This document shows, in pieces, positions 44,201 through 50,826 of a stretch of 64,000 nucleotides of DNA; within the stretch, counting starts at the first letter, position 1, and every line of letters begins with the position of its first letter. The DNA comes from Gemmatimonadota bacterium (lineage in GTDB: Bacteria; Gemmatimonadota; Gemmatimonadetes; Longimicrobiales; Gaopeijiaceae). A program made the translations under genes and the position numbers. Location of the stretch: positions 32,378 through 96,377 of the forward strand of contig JAGWBQ010000011.1 of assembly GCA_021295815.1 (NCBI GenBank), read 5' to 3'. The notes under the pieces were generated by a model that was not told where the DNA came from, ran no database searches, and saw nothing but the letters and a program-made list of their open reading frames with translations.

Positions 44201-45756
44201 TGGCTCTCCATGAGAGCCTTGGCGTACCACTTCGAGCGAGCGATGCTGTTCGCGAACCCCAGCGCTCTCGGCAGCCGCCCCGGCCGTTCGAGAGCCGAGC
44301 CCTCGGTGACGCCGTTGACGGCGAGCGACACACCGAGCACCCGGGTCATGTCGTTGTCGGTCGGGACGTTCTTCCGGCTCGTGTAGCTGTGGAGGGCGTC
44401 CAGTCGCTTTCGGAGGCTCGGCGTCACGCTCGCTCGGCTCACCCCGAGGACTATGACGCGGTAGTCCGACAGAACCCGGTGCTGGACGGCCTTGGCGAAC
44501 GGCAGCAGATGCAGGAGAGGACCGTAGACCTTCTGATCGCCCATGTCGACGACCTCGATGCCCTTCTTGTTCAGGCTCCGCTTGGAGCGCGCCGTGTAGA
44601 TGCGCGGCGTGGCGGTCATGTAGAGCCGCTTCCTCGCACGCAATCGCTCGTCGTCGTGGAACTCCTGGAAATCGATCTTGCGATAGCCCTCCCGTTCGAG
44701 GAGCGCACCCGTGGTGCGATGAGCCTCGTCGGCGATGGCGAGATCGAACGCCGGGGCCTCATGGTCCGCCTGCGCCTCGGTCACCCTGCGTAGCGAGTGG
44801 TAGGTGGAGAAGACGACGCTCGTGGGCTCGCTGCAATGTGCGGAGTCGGCGCCGCGACCGGGGTCGTCTCGACTCGAACCGTCGCTCCCCGAGACGTTCG
44901 CACCGAGGGCTCCGGCTATCTCCGCCGGATCGGTCGTGACTGGGCACTCGAGCTCCGAGATCCCGATGTCCTCGTTTTCGTTGCGTCCCCCCGCCGTCGG
45001 GTCCGAACACACCACCACGCACTTCAGCCTGCGCGTCGTCTGCCTGAGCCACTCGCGCCTGGCTTGCGAGACCAGCGCGATGGTCGGCGCCGTGAAAAGG
45101 ATGCGTCCGCCGTCCGGGGCCACCTGCTCGGCGATGCGGAGCGAGGTGAAGGTCTTGCCCGTGCCGCATGCCATGACCAAGCGACCGCGGTCGTGGTTGT
45201 TCAGACCCTCGACAACGTCCTCGACGGCGTCCGCCTGAAGCGGCCACGGTTGCTGGACGGGACGCTCGGCATCGGTCTCCGTCACCTCGACGCCGAGATA
45301 CTTCTGGAAATCGAACTGTGTGACTTGGGGACGGGCTTTCTTGATCGCACGTTCGGCGATCGGTCCCCAGCGACAGGTCGCCACGATCCAGCGCAGCTCG
45401 AAGATCGCCTGCTGCGATCCCCCGAGAAACTTGTCGATGTGACCCTTGCCCAGCACGCTTCGTTCGTCGTAGCACTTGCACTGGATCGCCACCAGCTCTC
45501 CCGTCGTCCTCCGCGCGACGAGGTCGATCCCGATGTCGCGACCGTCCAGGCCGGTCAGCTCCTCCCGCTCCGGCCAGTCGGCCCAGCGCCAGATCTCCTC
45601 GATCTCGAACTCGGGCTCCTGCAGCGCGACCCTCATGAAGAGCTGCTCGAACCAACGACCCTTCTCGGACTCGTCGCGGCTCTCCTCCCGAATGCGCCTG
45701 AGGATCTCGCCGGCGGTCGGCTTGCCGCCGAAGTCGAGATTCCGTTGTTCTGTCAT
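41299..45756 (-). CDS. Type ISP-like single-chain restriction-modification enzyme
   Basis: The 1485-residue protein joins three activities. An Mrr-like nuclease at the N-terminus has GIDLV (Asp78) and IQCKC (Gln92, Lys94). An SF2 helicase-like translocase has ACGTGKT (196-202), DEAH (343-346), YMTATPRIY (379-387) and AVGRVMRK. An N6-adenine methyltransferase has DPACGTGT near residue 917 and NPPF near 1062, followed by a C-terminal target-recognition region. Order and length match Type ISP enzymes such as LlaGI, which methylate one strand and translocate before cleaving. No separate specificity subunit is needed. It is downstream of a BNR-repeat gene by 79 bp and next to integrase debris. Confidence 0.9.
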   Translation of the reverse strand: MTEQRNLDFGGKPTAGEILRRIREESRDESEKGRWFEQLFMRVALQEPEFEIEEIWRWADWPEREELTGLDGRDIGIDLVARRTTGELVAIQCKCYDERSVLGKGHIDKFLGGSQQAIFELRWIVATCRWGPIAERAIKKARPQVTQFDFQKYLGVEVTETDAERPVQQPWPLQADAVEDVVEGLNNHDRGRLVMACGTGKTFTSLRIAEQVAPDGGRILFTAPTIALVSQARREWLRQTTRRLKCVVVCSDPTAGGRNENEDIGISELECPVTTDPAEIAGALGANVSGSDGSSRDDPGRGADSAHCSEPTSVVFSTYHSLRRVTEAQADHEAPAFDLAIADEAHRTTGALLEREGYRKIDFQEFHDDERLRARKRLYMTATPRIYTARSKRSLNKKGIEVVDMGDQKVYGPLLHLLPFAKAVQHRVLSDYRVIVLGVSRASVTPSLRKRLDALHSYTSRKNVPTDNDMTRVLGVSLAVNGVTEGSALERPGRLPRALGFANSIARSKWYAKALMESQVLASTTRRMSGGRAMKVVARHLDASSSALQRNRELRSLADAEREGEARMVCNVKLFTEGVDVPSLDAVAFLDPRDSQVDVVQAVGRVMRKAPGKRFGYIIVPVVVEPGRDVAAALERGTEGYRTVGRVLRALQAHDSRLAETPARFVKVYEPPTGPPLPVNGEPDVIRDRDREDLQRRLELDEAEQGIYAHVAAASGLGRPGQLVADEIADAVKRASAVFQGKELEEGLAKALDLVPQEDGGAKGVCTIAALMLANACLLHRRLRDEPQLKTILRLDKVAGSSAPAEVLALAWEAILEKDYAPVFQPALEVLRALPHDKATGNAIRELAECANRVADSLSELGYDHAGPLYHRILGSAKSDGAYYTNNLSAIILARLAFSEDLIDWSDSKAVAALRVIDPACGTGTLLMAALQTIKARVAARTEIETREEERDALHKLLVEDVLCGLDINRHGIQLAACNMTLGAPTVDYERMNLVTMPHGPQPDGSVKAGSVEILTAADRGDALSTVAFRAPQRSLESLDADQVNESEEIRFPLREVDGIIMNPPFTDNMKRGRKFGPAVLKAMQTHEIEVRDRLHGRDPEAAAVITTNSVRTFFTPLAERMLRDDRAFLAKVLPVTACTGASGLKERRFLAERFHIERIVTTHDPRRIAFSENTSIHESLLICRRVPKEDRPPTEFVSLRKMPSSAEEAIEVADAITAGTVGDWGNVCRWPADRVQAGDWTPVQWYDGGLAAKIREIETSPLLEPVGLRHAVGPAGRRIQDAYVRCEPDAAGALPGFHSVSSKVRRTMLGEPDVWYRPRAGKEHLAKRYAERQSRLLVTMRMNTVSGRLNGLWTHTPAFGWWVPVTADDDRTTQALALWWNATPARLLLLNRRAQTLTYPTWQLQHLREVRIPKPGSPAWDALADAWEQVRDVELLPMRRAEECRARRVIDAAAAVALDVGEDEIADWRRRLAVEPTITNRRAP

Positions 45757-45835
45757 CGGGTACGGCCTCGCGAATTGGGTTGGAATGCGTGCATCGATCG
45801 AGCCAAGATGCGGAAGCCCGGAAGCAACCGCCTCC

Positions 45836-48784
45836 CTACCCGCTCTGCCGCACCTCGATCAGCGCGGCCCGCACCAGTTTCATGGCGTCGCGGTGGGTCT
45901 CGGTCGGGGGAAACAGGCTGCCGGACCTGACCGCCGAGCCGTTCAGGGAACCGTAGGCGCGGGACAGCGAGCCAAGCGCCGCCCGCAACCGGCCCTCCGG
46001 CGTTGTGACGTCGCCAGCCGCGCCGAAACCGAATCCGCCTGCCGGGGCTCCGCCGCGTGCGCGCAGAACCTCCCGCGCCTCTCCTTGCAGAGCGAGGGCG
46101 TCGAGCATGAAGCGCTCGCGGGAATCGTACATCGCCTGAGTTATCATCGGCATGTCCGGATCTCCCAGAACGGTGAGCGGCGTGGATGCGTTCACACCGT
46201 CCGCCGAGACTGTAAGCACGTAGTCGCCCGGCGATACCCACGGACCGCGCGCAGCTATCGAGCGCGGGAGCTGGGGGTCTTCGTGCGGCTCCCAGCGAGA
46301 GACGCTCATGCCGTGGCGGAGATCCCAGTTGACCCGGTGCGTGCCCCCCTCCGAAGGAACGAGCATCTCGCGCACGACCTCGCCGCTGGCGCGACGGCTC
46401 ACGGTAAGACGCGCCTCGGAAGTCGAGTTCGCGAGTCGGTAGGTGACCGGTACGCCGTCGACCGGATTCTCGCCGGCGAACTCGGCCTGCGCCCGATAAG
46501 ATGTGTCCTTGCGGTAGAGACGGATCGTCCCCGGTCCTGCGGAAAAGACAGCTACAGCAACCGCGTCGGCGTCCGCCCACTCGGCGAGCGGACGCGTGTC
46601 GTCGAGTATGAGGATGCTCCGTCCATGGGTCCCCAGCACGAGATCTTTGTCGCGCGGGTGTATGACCATGTCGTCGTAGTGGGTCGTGGGCAGGTTCGGC
46701 ATCCTGGCCCAGTTGGCTCCGGCGTCGGTGCTCACGAAGACCGCATGTTCGGTGCCCGCGAAGAGGAGGTCCGGGTTGTCGGGGTGCTCCACGACGACGT
46801 TCACCACGCCGGTCCGCGGAAGCGTGGCGTGGAGCGGTTCCCAGGTCGCGCCGTAGTCGGTGGTGCGGAGGAGATAGGGAGCGAAGTCGCCGTCGCGGTG
46901 GGCGTCGAAGGCGGCGTGGGCCGTGCCTCGACCCGCCGAAGAGGCTGCGATGCGGCTCACGTAGGTGCCGTCCGCGATGCCGGAGACGTTCCCCGACACC
47001 TCCGTCCAGCTCCCGCCGCCGTCCCGGCTCACCTGGAGATTGCCGTCGTCGAAGCCGACCCAGAGCACCGCCGGGTCGAGCGGCGATTCGTCGAGGGTGA
47101 CCGCCTCGCCGAAGCTGCCGGTGCCGTCGTTCCTGGAGAGCGAGATCTCGGAACCGACCACGCCCATGATCTCGATCGTGTCGCGGTCCACCCGGCGGGA
47201 GAGGTCCTCGGTCATGGACCACGACGATCCCCGGTCCCTCGATGTAAAGAACCTGTTGCCCGCCACGTAGACCGTGCTCGGATCGTGAGCCGACACCATG
47301 AGCGGCGAGGTCCAGTCGAAACGGTGGCGCTCGCCCAACGGATCCGGAGGGGTGATGTCGAGCATGTCGCCGGTCTCGGTGTCGTAGCGGAAGTAGTTGC
47401 CGCCATTGGACGAGCCGTAGGCGAAGCGGGCGTCGCTCGGATCGACCTGCCAGTACATGCCGTCGCCGAAGCCGTTCTGCATCCAGTCGTCGTTGACGAT
47501 CCCGATCCAGCGTCTGGTCCGGGACGGTCCCATGAACGAGTGGTTGTCCTGGAGACCTCCGTAAACCCAGTAGGGATCGCGCATGTCGACTCCGATGGCG
47601 TAGAACTGAGCGATGGGGAAGTTGTTCATCTTGCGGAAGGTCGCGCCGCCGTCGTAGCTCTCGTGCATGCCGGCGTCACCCGCCAGATATAGGTGCTCGG
47701 GATCGTTCGGGTCGATCCAGAGAGAGTGATGGTCGGCGTGGACGCCCACGTCGTAGGTCGGCGCCACCGCTATCTGCCTGAAGCTCCTGCCTCCGTCGTC
47801 GCTCACGTAGGAGCGCGTGGCCAGGGTGAAGACGCGGTCCTCGTCGTTGGGATCGATGAAGACGTGGGAATAGTACATGGGCCGGATGTTGAGCTCGTTG
47901 ACACGTTCCCAGGTCATGCCGCCGTTCTCGGTTCGGTAGGTGCCTTGGATTTCGTTCGCGGCGTGCTCGACGAGCGCGTTCAGCACCAGCGGGTTCGACT
48001 GCGAAATCGCGATCCCTATACGTCCGAGGTCGCCGGTGGGGAGTCCGCCGGTGAGCCGTGTCCATGAGTCGCCCCCGTCCGTGGTCTTGTAGATCCCGCC
48101 GCCGGGACCGCCGCCGTTGAAGCCCCAGGGCTTGCGCATGCGCTGGTAGGCCGCGGCGTAGAGCTCGTCGGGATCATCCGGGTTGATGACCAGATCGACC
48201 GCTCCCGTCCAGGCGTCGATCGCGAGAACGTGGTCCCAGCTCTCGCCGCCGTCGGTCGTCCTGTAGACCCCTCGCTCTTCGGACTCCTTCCAGAGATTGC
48301 CGAGAGCCGCGACGTACGCGATGTCGGGGTCGGTCGGATGCACCCGCACCCTGCCGATGTGCCGGGTCTCGACCAGGCCCAGATGACGCCAGCTCTCGCC
48401 GCCGTCGTCGGAACGGTAGACGCCGTTGCCGTAGGACGAACTCTGGCGATTCTGCTGCTCGCCGGTACCCGCGTAGATGATGGCTGGGTCGGAGGGCGCC
48501 AACGCGACGTCGCCGAAAGTGCTCACCGCCATGGTGTCGAAGACGTTAGTCCACGAAATGCCCCGATTAGTGGATTTCCACAACCCTCCCGACGCGGTGG
48601 CCACGAAGATGGTCGATGGATCGTGAGGATAGGCTTCCACGTCGTGGATCCGACCGCCAGTCACCGCAGGTCCGATCTGACGGGGCCTGAAGGACCGCAT
48701 GTCATCTGTGGTGACGGCGGATTGCGCGGCGGACGAACTCGGGGCGAGTGCGAAGGCGGCCAGAAGAAGGACGCTGGATCTCAT
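45836..48784 (-). CDS. VPS10/sortilin-type BNR-repeat exported protein
   Basis: From ATG 48784 the 982-residue protein has a signal peptide (MRSSVLLLAAFALAPSSSAAQ) and a large propeller built from Asp-box repeats: WKSTNRGISW, YRSDDGGESW, YRTTDGGESW, YKTTDGGDSW, FTSRDRGSSW, QVSRDGGGSW. The last 200 residues contain a beta-sandwich-like domain (RLANSTSEARLTVSRRASGE ... VNWDLRHGMSV) and a helical tail. It is an intact paralogue of the truncated gene at the window start. Relatives are labelled glycosyl hydrolases without proof; exported binding or peptidase-accessory roles are equally possible. It is followed by the restriction enzyme gene. Confidence 0.88.
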   Translation of the reverse strand: MRSSVLLLAAFALAPSSSAAQSAVTTDDMRSFRPRQIGPAVTGGRIHDVEAYPHDPSTIFVATASGGLWKSTNRGISWTNVFDTMAVSTFGDVALAPSDPAIIYAGTGEQQNRQSSSYGNGVYRSDDGGESWRHLGLVETRHIGRVRVHPTDPDIAYVAALGNLWKESEERGVYRTTDGGESWDHVLAIDAWTGAVDLVINPDDPDELYAAAYQRMRKPWGFNGGGPGGGIYKTTDGGDSWTRLTGGLPTGDLGRIGIAISQSNPLVLNALVEHAANEIQGTYRTENGGMTWERVNELNIRPMYYSHVFIDPNDEDRVFTLATRSYVSDDGGRSFRQIAVAPTYDVGVHADHHSLWIDPNDPEHLYLAGDAGMHESYDGGATFRKMNNFPIAQFYAIGVDMRDPYWVYGGLQDNHSFMGPSRTRRWIGIVNDDWMQNGFGDGMYWQVDPSDARFAYGSSNGGNYFRYDTETGDMLDITPPDPLGERHRFDWTSPLMVSAHDPSTVYVAGNRFFTSRDRGSSWSMTEDLSRRVDRDTIEIMGVVGSEISLSRNDGTGSFGEAVTLDESPLDPAVLWVGFDDGNLQVSRDGGGSWTEVSGNVSGIADGTYVSRIAASSAGRGTAHAAFDAHRDGDFAPYLLRTTDYGATWEPLHATLPRTGVVNVVVEHPDNPDLLFAGTEHAVFVSTDAGANWARMPNLPTTHYDDMVIHPRDKDLVLGTHGRSILILDDTRPLAEWADADAVAVAVFSAGPGTIRLYRKDTSYRAQAEFAGENPVDGVPVTYRLANSTSEARLTVSRRASGEVVREMLVPSEGGTHRVNWDLRHGMSVSRWEPHEDPQLPRSIAARGPWVSPGDYVLTVSADGVNASTPLTVLGDPDMPMITQAMYDSRERFMLDALALQGEAREVLRARGGAPAGGFGFGAAGDVTTPEGRLRAALGSLSRAYGSLNGSAVRSGSLFPPTETHRDAMKLVRAALIEVRQSG

Positions 48785-48890
48785 GTGCGTGGTCGGGTGG
48801 AAGGACTCGTCGGTGCAAGAGTCTACCTTCCGGCCTCCCGATTGGCAATTGCGGCCCGCCCGAACCATTCGGGAGCCGCCGGCTTCCGGC

Positions 48891-49661
48891 CTAGTTCCCG
48901 AGCGCCCCCGCCACCAGGTCGCGGACTTCCTGCGCCATGTCTTCGGCCTCGAACGCCATCCAGCGCAGGTAATCGGGGTCCGCCTCGGCGACTTCGGTCA
49001 GGCTGACGCCGCGATGCTTTCCGCGCTTGAAGGTCTTCTCCCCTTCATCTCCCGAGAACCAGCGGTCCACCTCTGTGAGTATCCTCACGTGTTCGTCGCA
49101 GAAGCTGTTGATGCCGTCGATGCTCCTGGGAAGATCTCCGTAGTGCTCGACCTGTGCGAAGAAGACTTCCGCGGCGGCCCGGGTGTCGGCCAGGGCCGAG
49201 TGTTGGTTCTCCATCTCCCGGTTCAGAAACTTCAACGTCGCGGCGGCGAGGTTGCGCGGCTCCATGGCGTGGAAGATCACGCTCGGATCGACCACGCGGA
49301 TCTCGGTCAGGTCGAGTTCGATGCCGCACCGGGCGAACTCGGCCGCGAGCATGGGCACGTCGAAGCGACGCGCATTGTATCCGCCCAGGTCGGCGCCGGC
49401 GAAATAGTCGTGGTAGAGGCTCCTGGCGACGCGACGAAACGTCACCTCGTTCTCGACATCCTCGTCGCCGATGCCGTGGACGGCGGTCGCTTGCGCGGGG
49501 ATGGGCATCTCCGGGTTGAGGCGCCGGACCCTCTCGATGACCTCGCCCTCCGGCGTGTACTTGACCAGCGCCAGCTCCACGATCCGGTCGCGTCGGGTGT
49601 GCAGCCCCGTGGTTTCGAGGTCGAAGAAGACGAGGGGTCGGTCGATTTCGAATGGTAGCAT
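48891..49661 (-). CDS. DEDDh 3'-5' exonuclease with C-terminal DUF3820-like domain
   Basis: The 256-residue protein has the four DEDDh motifs: FFDLETTGL (Asp, Glu), GYNARRFDVP (Asp) and HSALADTRAA (His, Asp), as in DNA polymerase III epsilon and exonuclease X. The C-terminus, FKRGKHRGVSLTEVAEADPD then YLRWM, is the short domain often attached to ExoX-like nucleases. It degrades single DNA strands from the 3' end, with repair or processing as probable role. TAGCTTTG ends four bases before the ATG, suggesting a leaderless or nearly leaderless mRNA. No catalytic residue is missing. Confidence 0.92.
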   Translation of the reverse strand: MLPFEIDRPLVFFDLETTGLHTRRDRIVELALVKYTPEGEVIERVRRLNPEMPIPAQATAVHGIGDEDVENEVTFRRVARSLYHDYFAGADLGGYNARRFDVPMLAAEFARCGIELDLTEIRVVDPSVIFHAMEPRNLAAATLKFLNREMENQHSALADTRAAAEVFFAQVEHYGDLPRSIDGINSFCDEHVRILTEVDRWFSGDEGEKTFKRGKHRGVSLTEVAEADPDYLRWMAFEAEDMAQEVRDLVAGALGN

Positions 49662-49665
49662 GTTT

Positions 49666-49673
49666 CAAAGCTA
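49666..49673 (-). promoter_or_regulatory. TAnnTTTG promoter element of the exonuclease gene
   Basis: TAGCTTTG on the minus strand is an exact match to the Bacteroidota -7 box, and AAAC then the ATG (49661) follow. Transcription from it would start at or next to the start codon, and no Shine-Dalgarno site is present. Confidence 0.45.
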
Positions 49674-49682
49674 GCGGCCCGT

Positions 49683-49769
49683 GACGAAGCTCGCACGAGC
49701 AGCGAGCGCAGCGTCCGGCGCGGATGCAGCGTCGCACTGCCGTGGGAGGCTTTGTCTGCGGGCTGCCGG
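49683..49769 (+). repeat. Dispersed intergenic composite repeat, copy D
   Basis: GAAGCTCGCACGAGCAGCGA from 49685 corresponds to the 5' module of copies A and B with one mismatch. It is joined directly to the 3' module, GCGCGGATGCAGCGTCGCAC then TGCCGTGGGAGGCTTTGTC, without the middle block. It fills the divergent gap between the exonuclease and oxidoreductase genes. Confidence 0.65.
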
Positions 49770-49778
49770 TTACGTTTG
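49751..49778 (+). promoter_or_regulatory. TAnnTTTG promoter element of the oxidoreductase gene
   Basis: TACGTTTG at 49771-49778 is an exact TAnnTTTG match and lies five bases before the ATG at 49783 (GGGT then ATG). TTTG at 49751-49754 is 16 bases upstream, slightly short for the usual 19-21. It overlaps the end of repeat copy D, so the repeat may have supplied the upstream promoter half. Confidence 0.42.
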
Positions 49779-49782
49779 GGGT

Positions 49783-50823
49783 ATGAGAGCTATGGTGGTG
49801 ACCCGGCCCGGCGGCCCGGAGGTGCTGGAGGAGCAGGAACGCCCGACACCGGAGCCGACCACCGGAGAAGCCCTCGTCCGGGTGGCGGCCGTCGGCGTCA
49901 ACCGGGCGGACATCCTCCAGCGGCTGGGCAGGTACCCTGTGCCGCCCGGCTACCCGGACGACATCCTCGGCCTCGAGTTCGCCGGCACCGTCGAGGCCCT
50001 CGGCCCGGACGTCCTTCCCGCCGCTTCCGCTCCTTCCCCTCCCGGTTTCGCCGATTCGAAAGCCCGCTCCGGATCCGGTCCGGGCGTCGGCGACCGCGTC
50101 ATGGGAATCACCGGAGGCGGTTCCTACGCCGAGTACGTCTCCGCCCCGATCTCGACTCTGCTCCCGGCACCGAACGGCATGAGCCTGACGGACGCCGGAG
50201 CGATCCCGGAGGTGTTCGCCACCGCCTTCGACGCCGTCTACCTGCAGGCGCGGCTGAAACCCGGCGAGACGCTGCTGGTCCACGCGGCGGGCAGCGGCGT
50301 CGGCACTGCGGCGATCCAGCTAGCCAAGGCGTCCGGGAACCAGACCGTCGGCACCTCGCGCTCCGGGTGGAAGCTCGAGCGGGCGAAGCGGCTGGGGCTG
50401 GACCACCCGGTGATAGCGGACGAAGAGTGGGCCGACCGAGCGCTCGACCTCACCGGCGGGCGCGGTGTCGACGTGATACTCGATCTGGTGGGCGCACCCT
50501 ACCTGTCCGGCAATCAGAGAGCTCTCGCGAAGCGCGGCCGCCACATCGTGGTGGGAGTGCCCGGAGGAGCAGTCGGTCAAGTCGACCTCCGCCGCCTCAT
50601 GACCATGCGGGCGTCGATCTCCGGCACCGTCCTCAGAGCCCGGCCGCTTTCGGAGAAGGAAGAGCTGACGGCGGCCATGGCCCGCGATCTCCTTCCTGGC
50701 TTCGCATCCGGGGCGTTGCGTCCCGTCGTCGACCGGACGTTTCCGGCGACCGAGGCCGGAGCCGCCCACACCTATATGGCCGCCAACCGCAACTTCGGAA
50801 AGATCGTCCTGATCTGGAGCTGA
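49783..50823 (+). CDS. NAD(P)H-quinone oxidoreductase, MDR superfamily (PIG3-like)
   Basis: The 346-residue enzyme is a zinc-free medium-chain dehydrogenase. It shows NRADILQRLGRYPVPPGYPD then ILGLEFAGTVEALG, the NADPH-binding LLVHAAGSGVGTAAIQLAKA, and DVILDLVGAPYLSGNQRAL, closest to the PIG3/quinone oxidoreductase group. A loop of about 20 residues rich in Ser, Pro and Gly (PAASAPSPPGFADSKARSGS) is inserted before GDRVMG and is unusual. It would reduce quinones or enones with NADPH. It is convergent with sucA, three bases apart. Confidence 0.9.
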   Translation: MRAMVVTRPGGPEVLEEQERPTPEPTTGEALVRVAAVGVNRADILQRLGRYPVPPGYPDDILGLEFAGTVEALGPDVLPAASAPSPPGFADSKARSGSGPGVGDRVMGITGGGSYAEYVSAPISTLLPAPNGMSLTDAGAIPEVFATAFDAVYLQARLKPGETLLVHAAGSGVGTAAIQLAKASGNQTVGTSRSGWKLERAKRLGLDHPVIADEEWADRALDLTGGRGVDVILDLVGAPYLSGNQRALAKRGRHIVVGVPGGAVGQVDLRRLMTMRASISGTVLRARPLSEKEELTAAMARDLLPGFASGALRPVVDRTFPATEAGAAHTYMAANRNFGKIVLIWS

Positions 50824-50826
50824 CGT

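Noticed and set aside
41299..45756. BREX or DISARM locus
   Set aside because: Although methylase and helicase parts are present, they are in one polypeptide with a nuclease domain, and no PglZ, BrxC or DrmB-type genes flank it.
45476..47692. Plus-strand frame of 738 codons across the Type ISP start and BNR gene
   Set aside because: It spans two well-supported minus-strand genes and their gap, and its translation is low-complexity Arg/Val/Gly without domain features.
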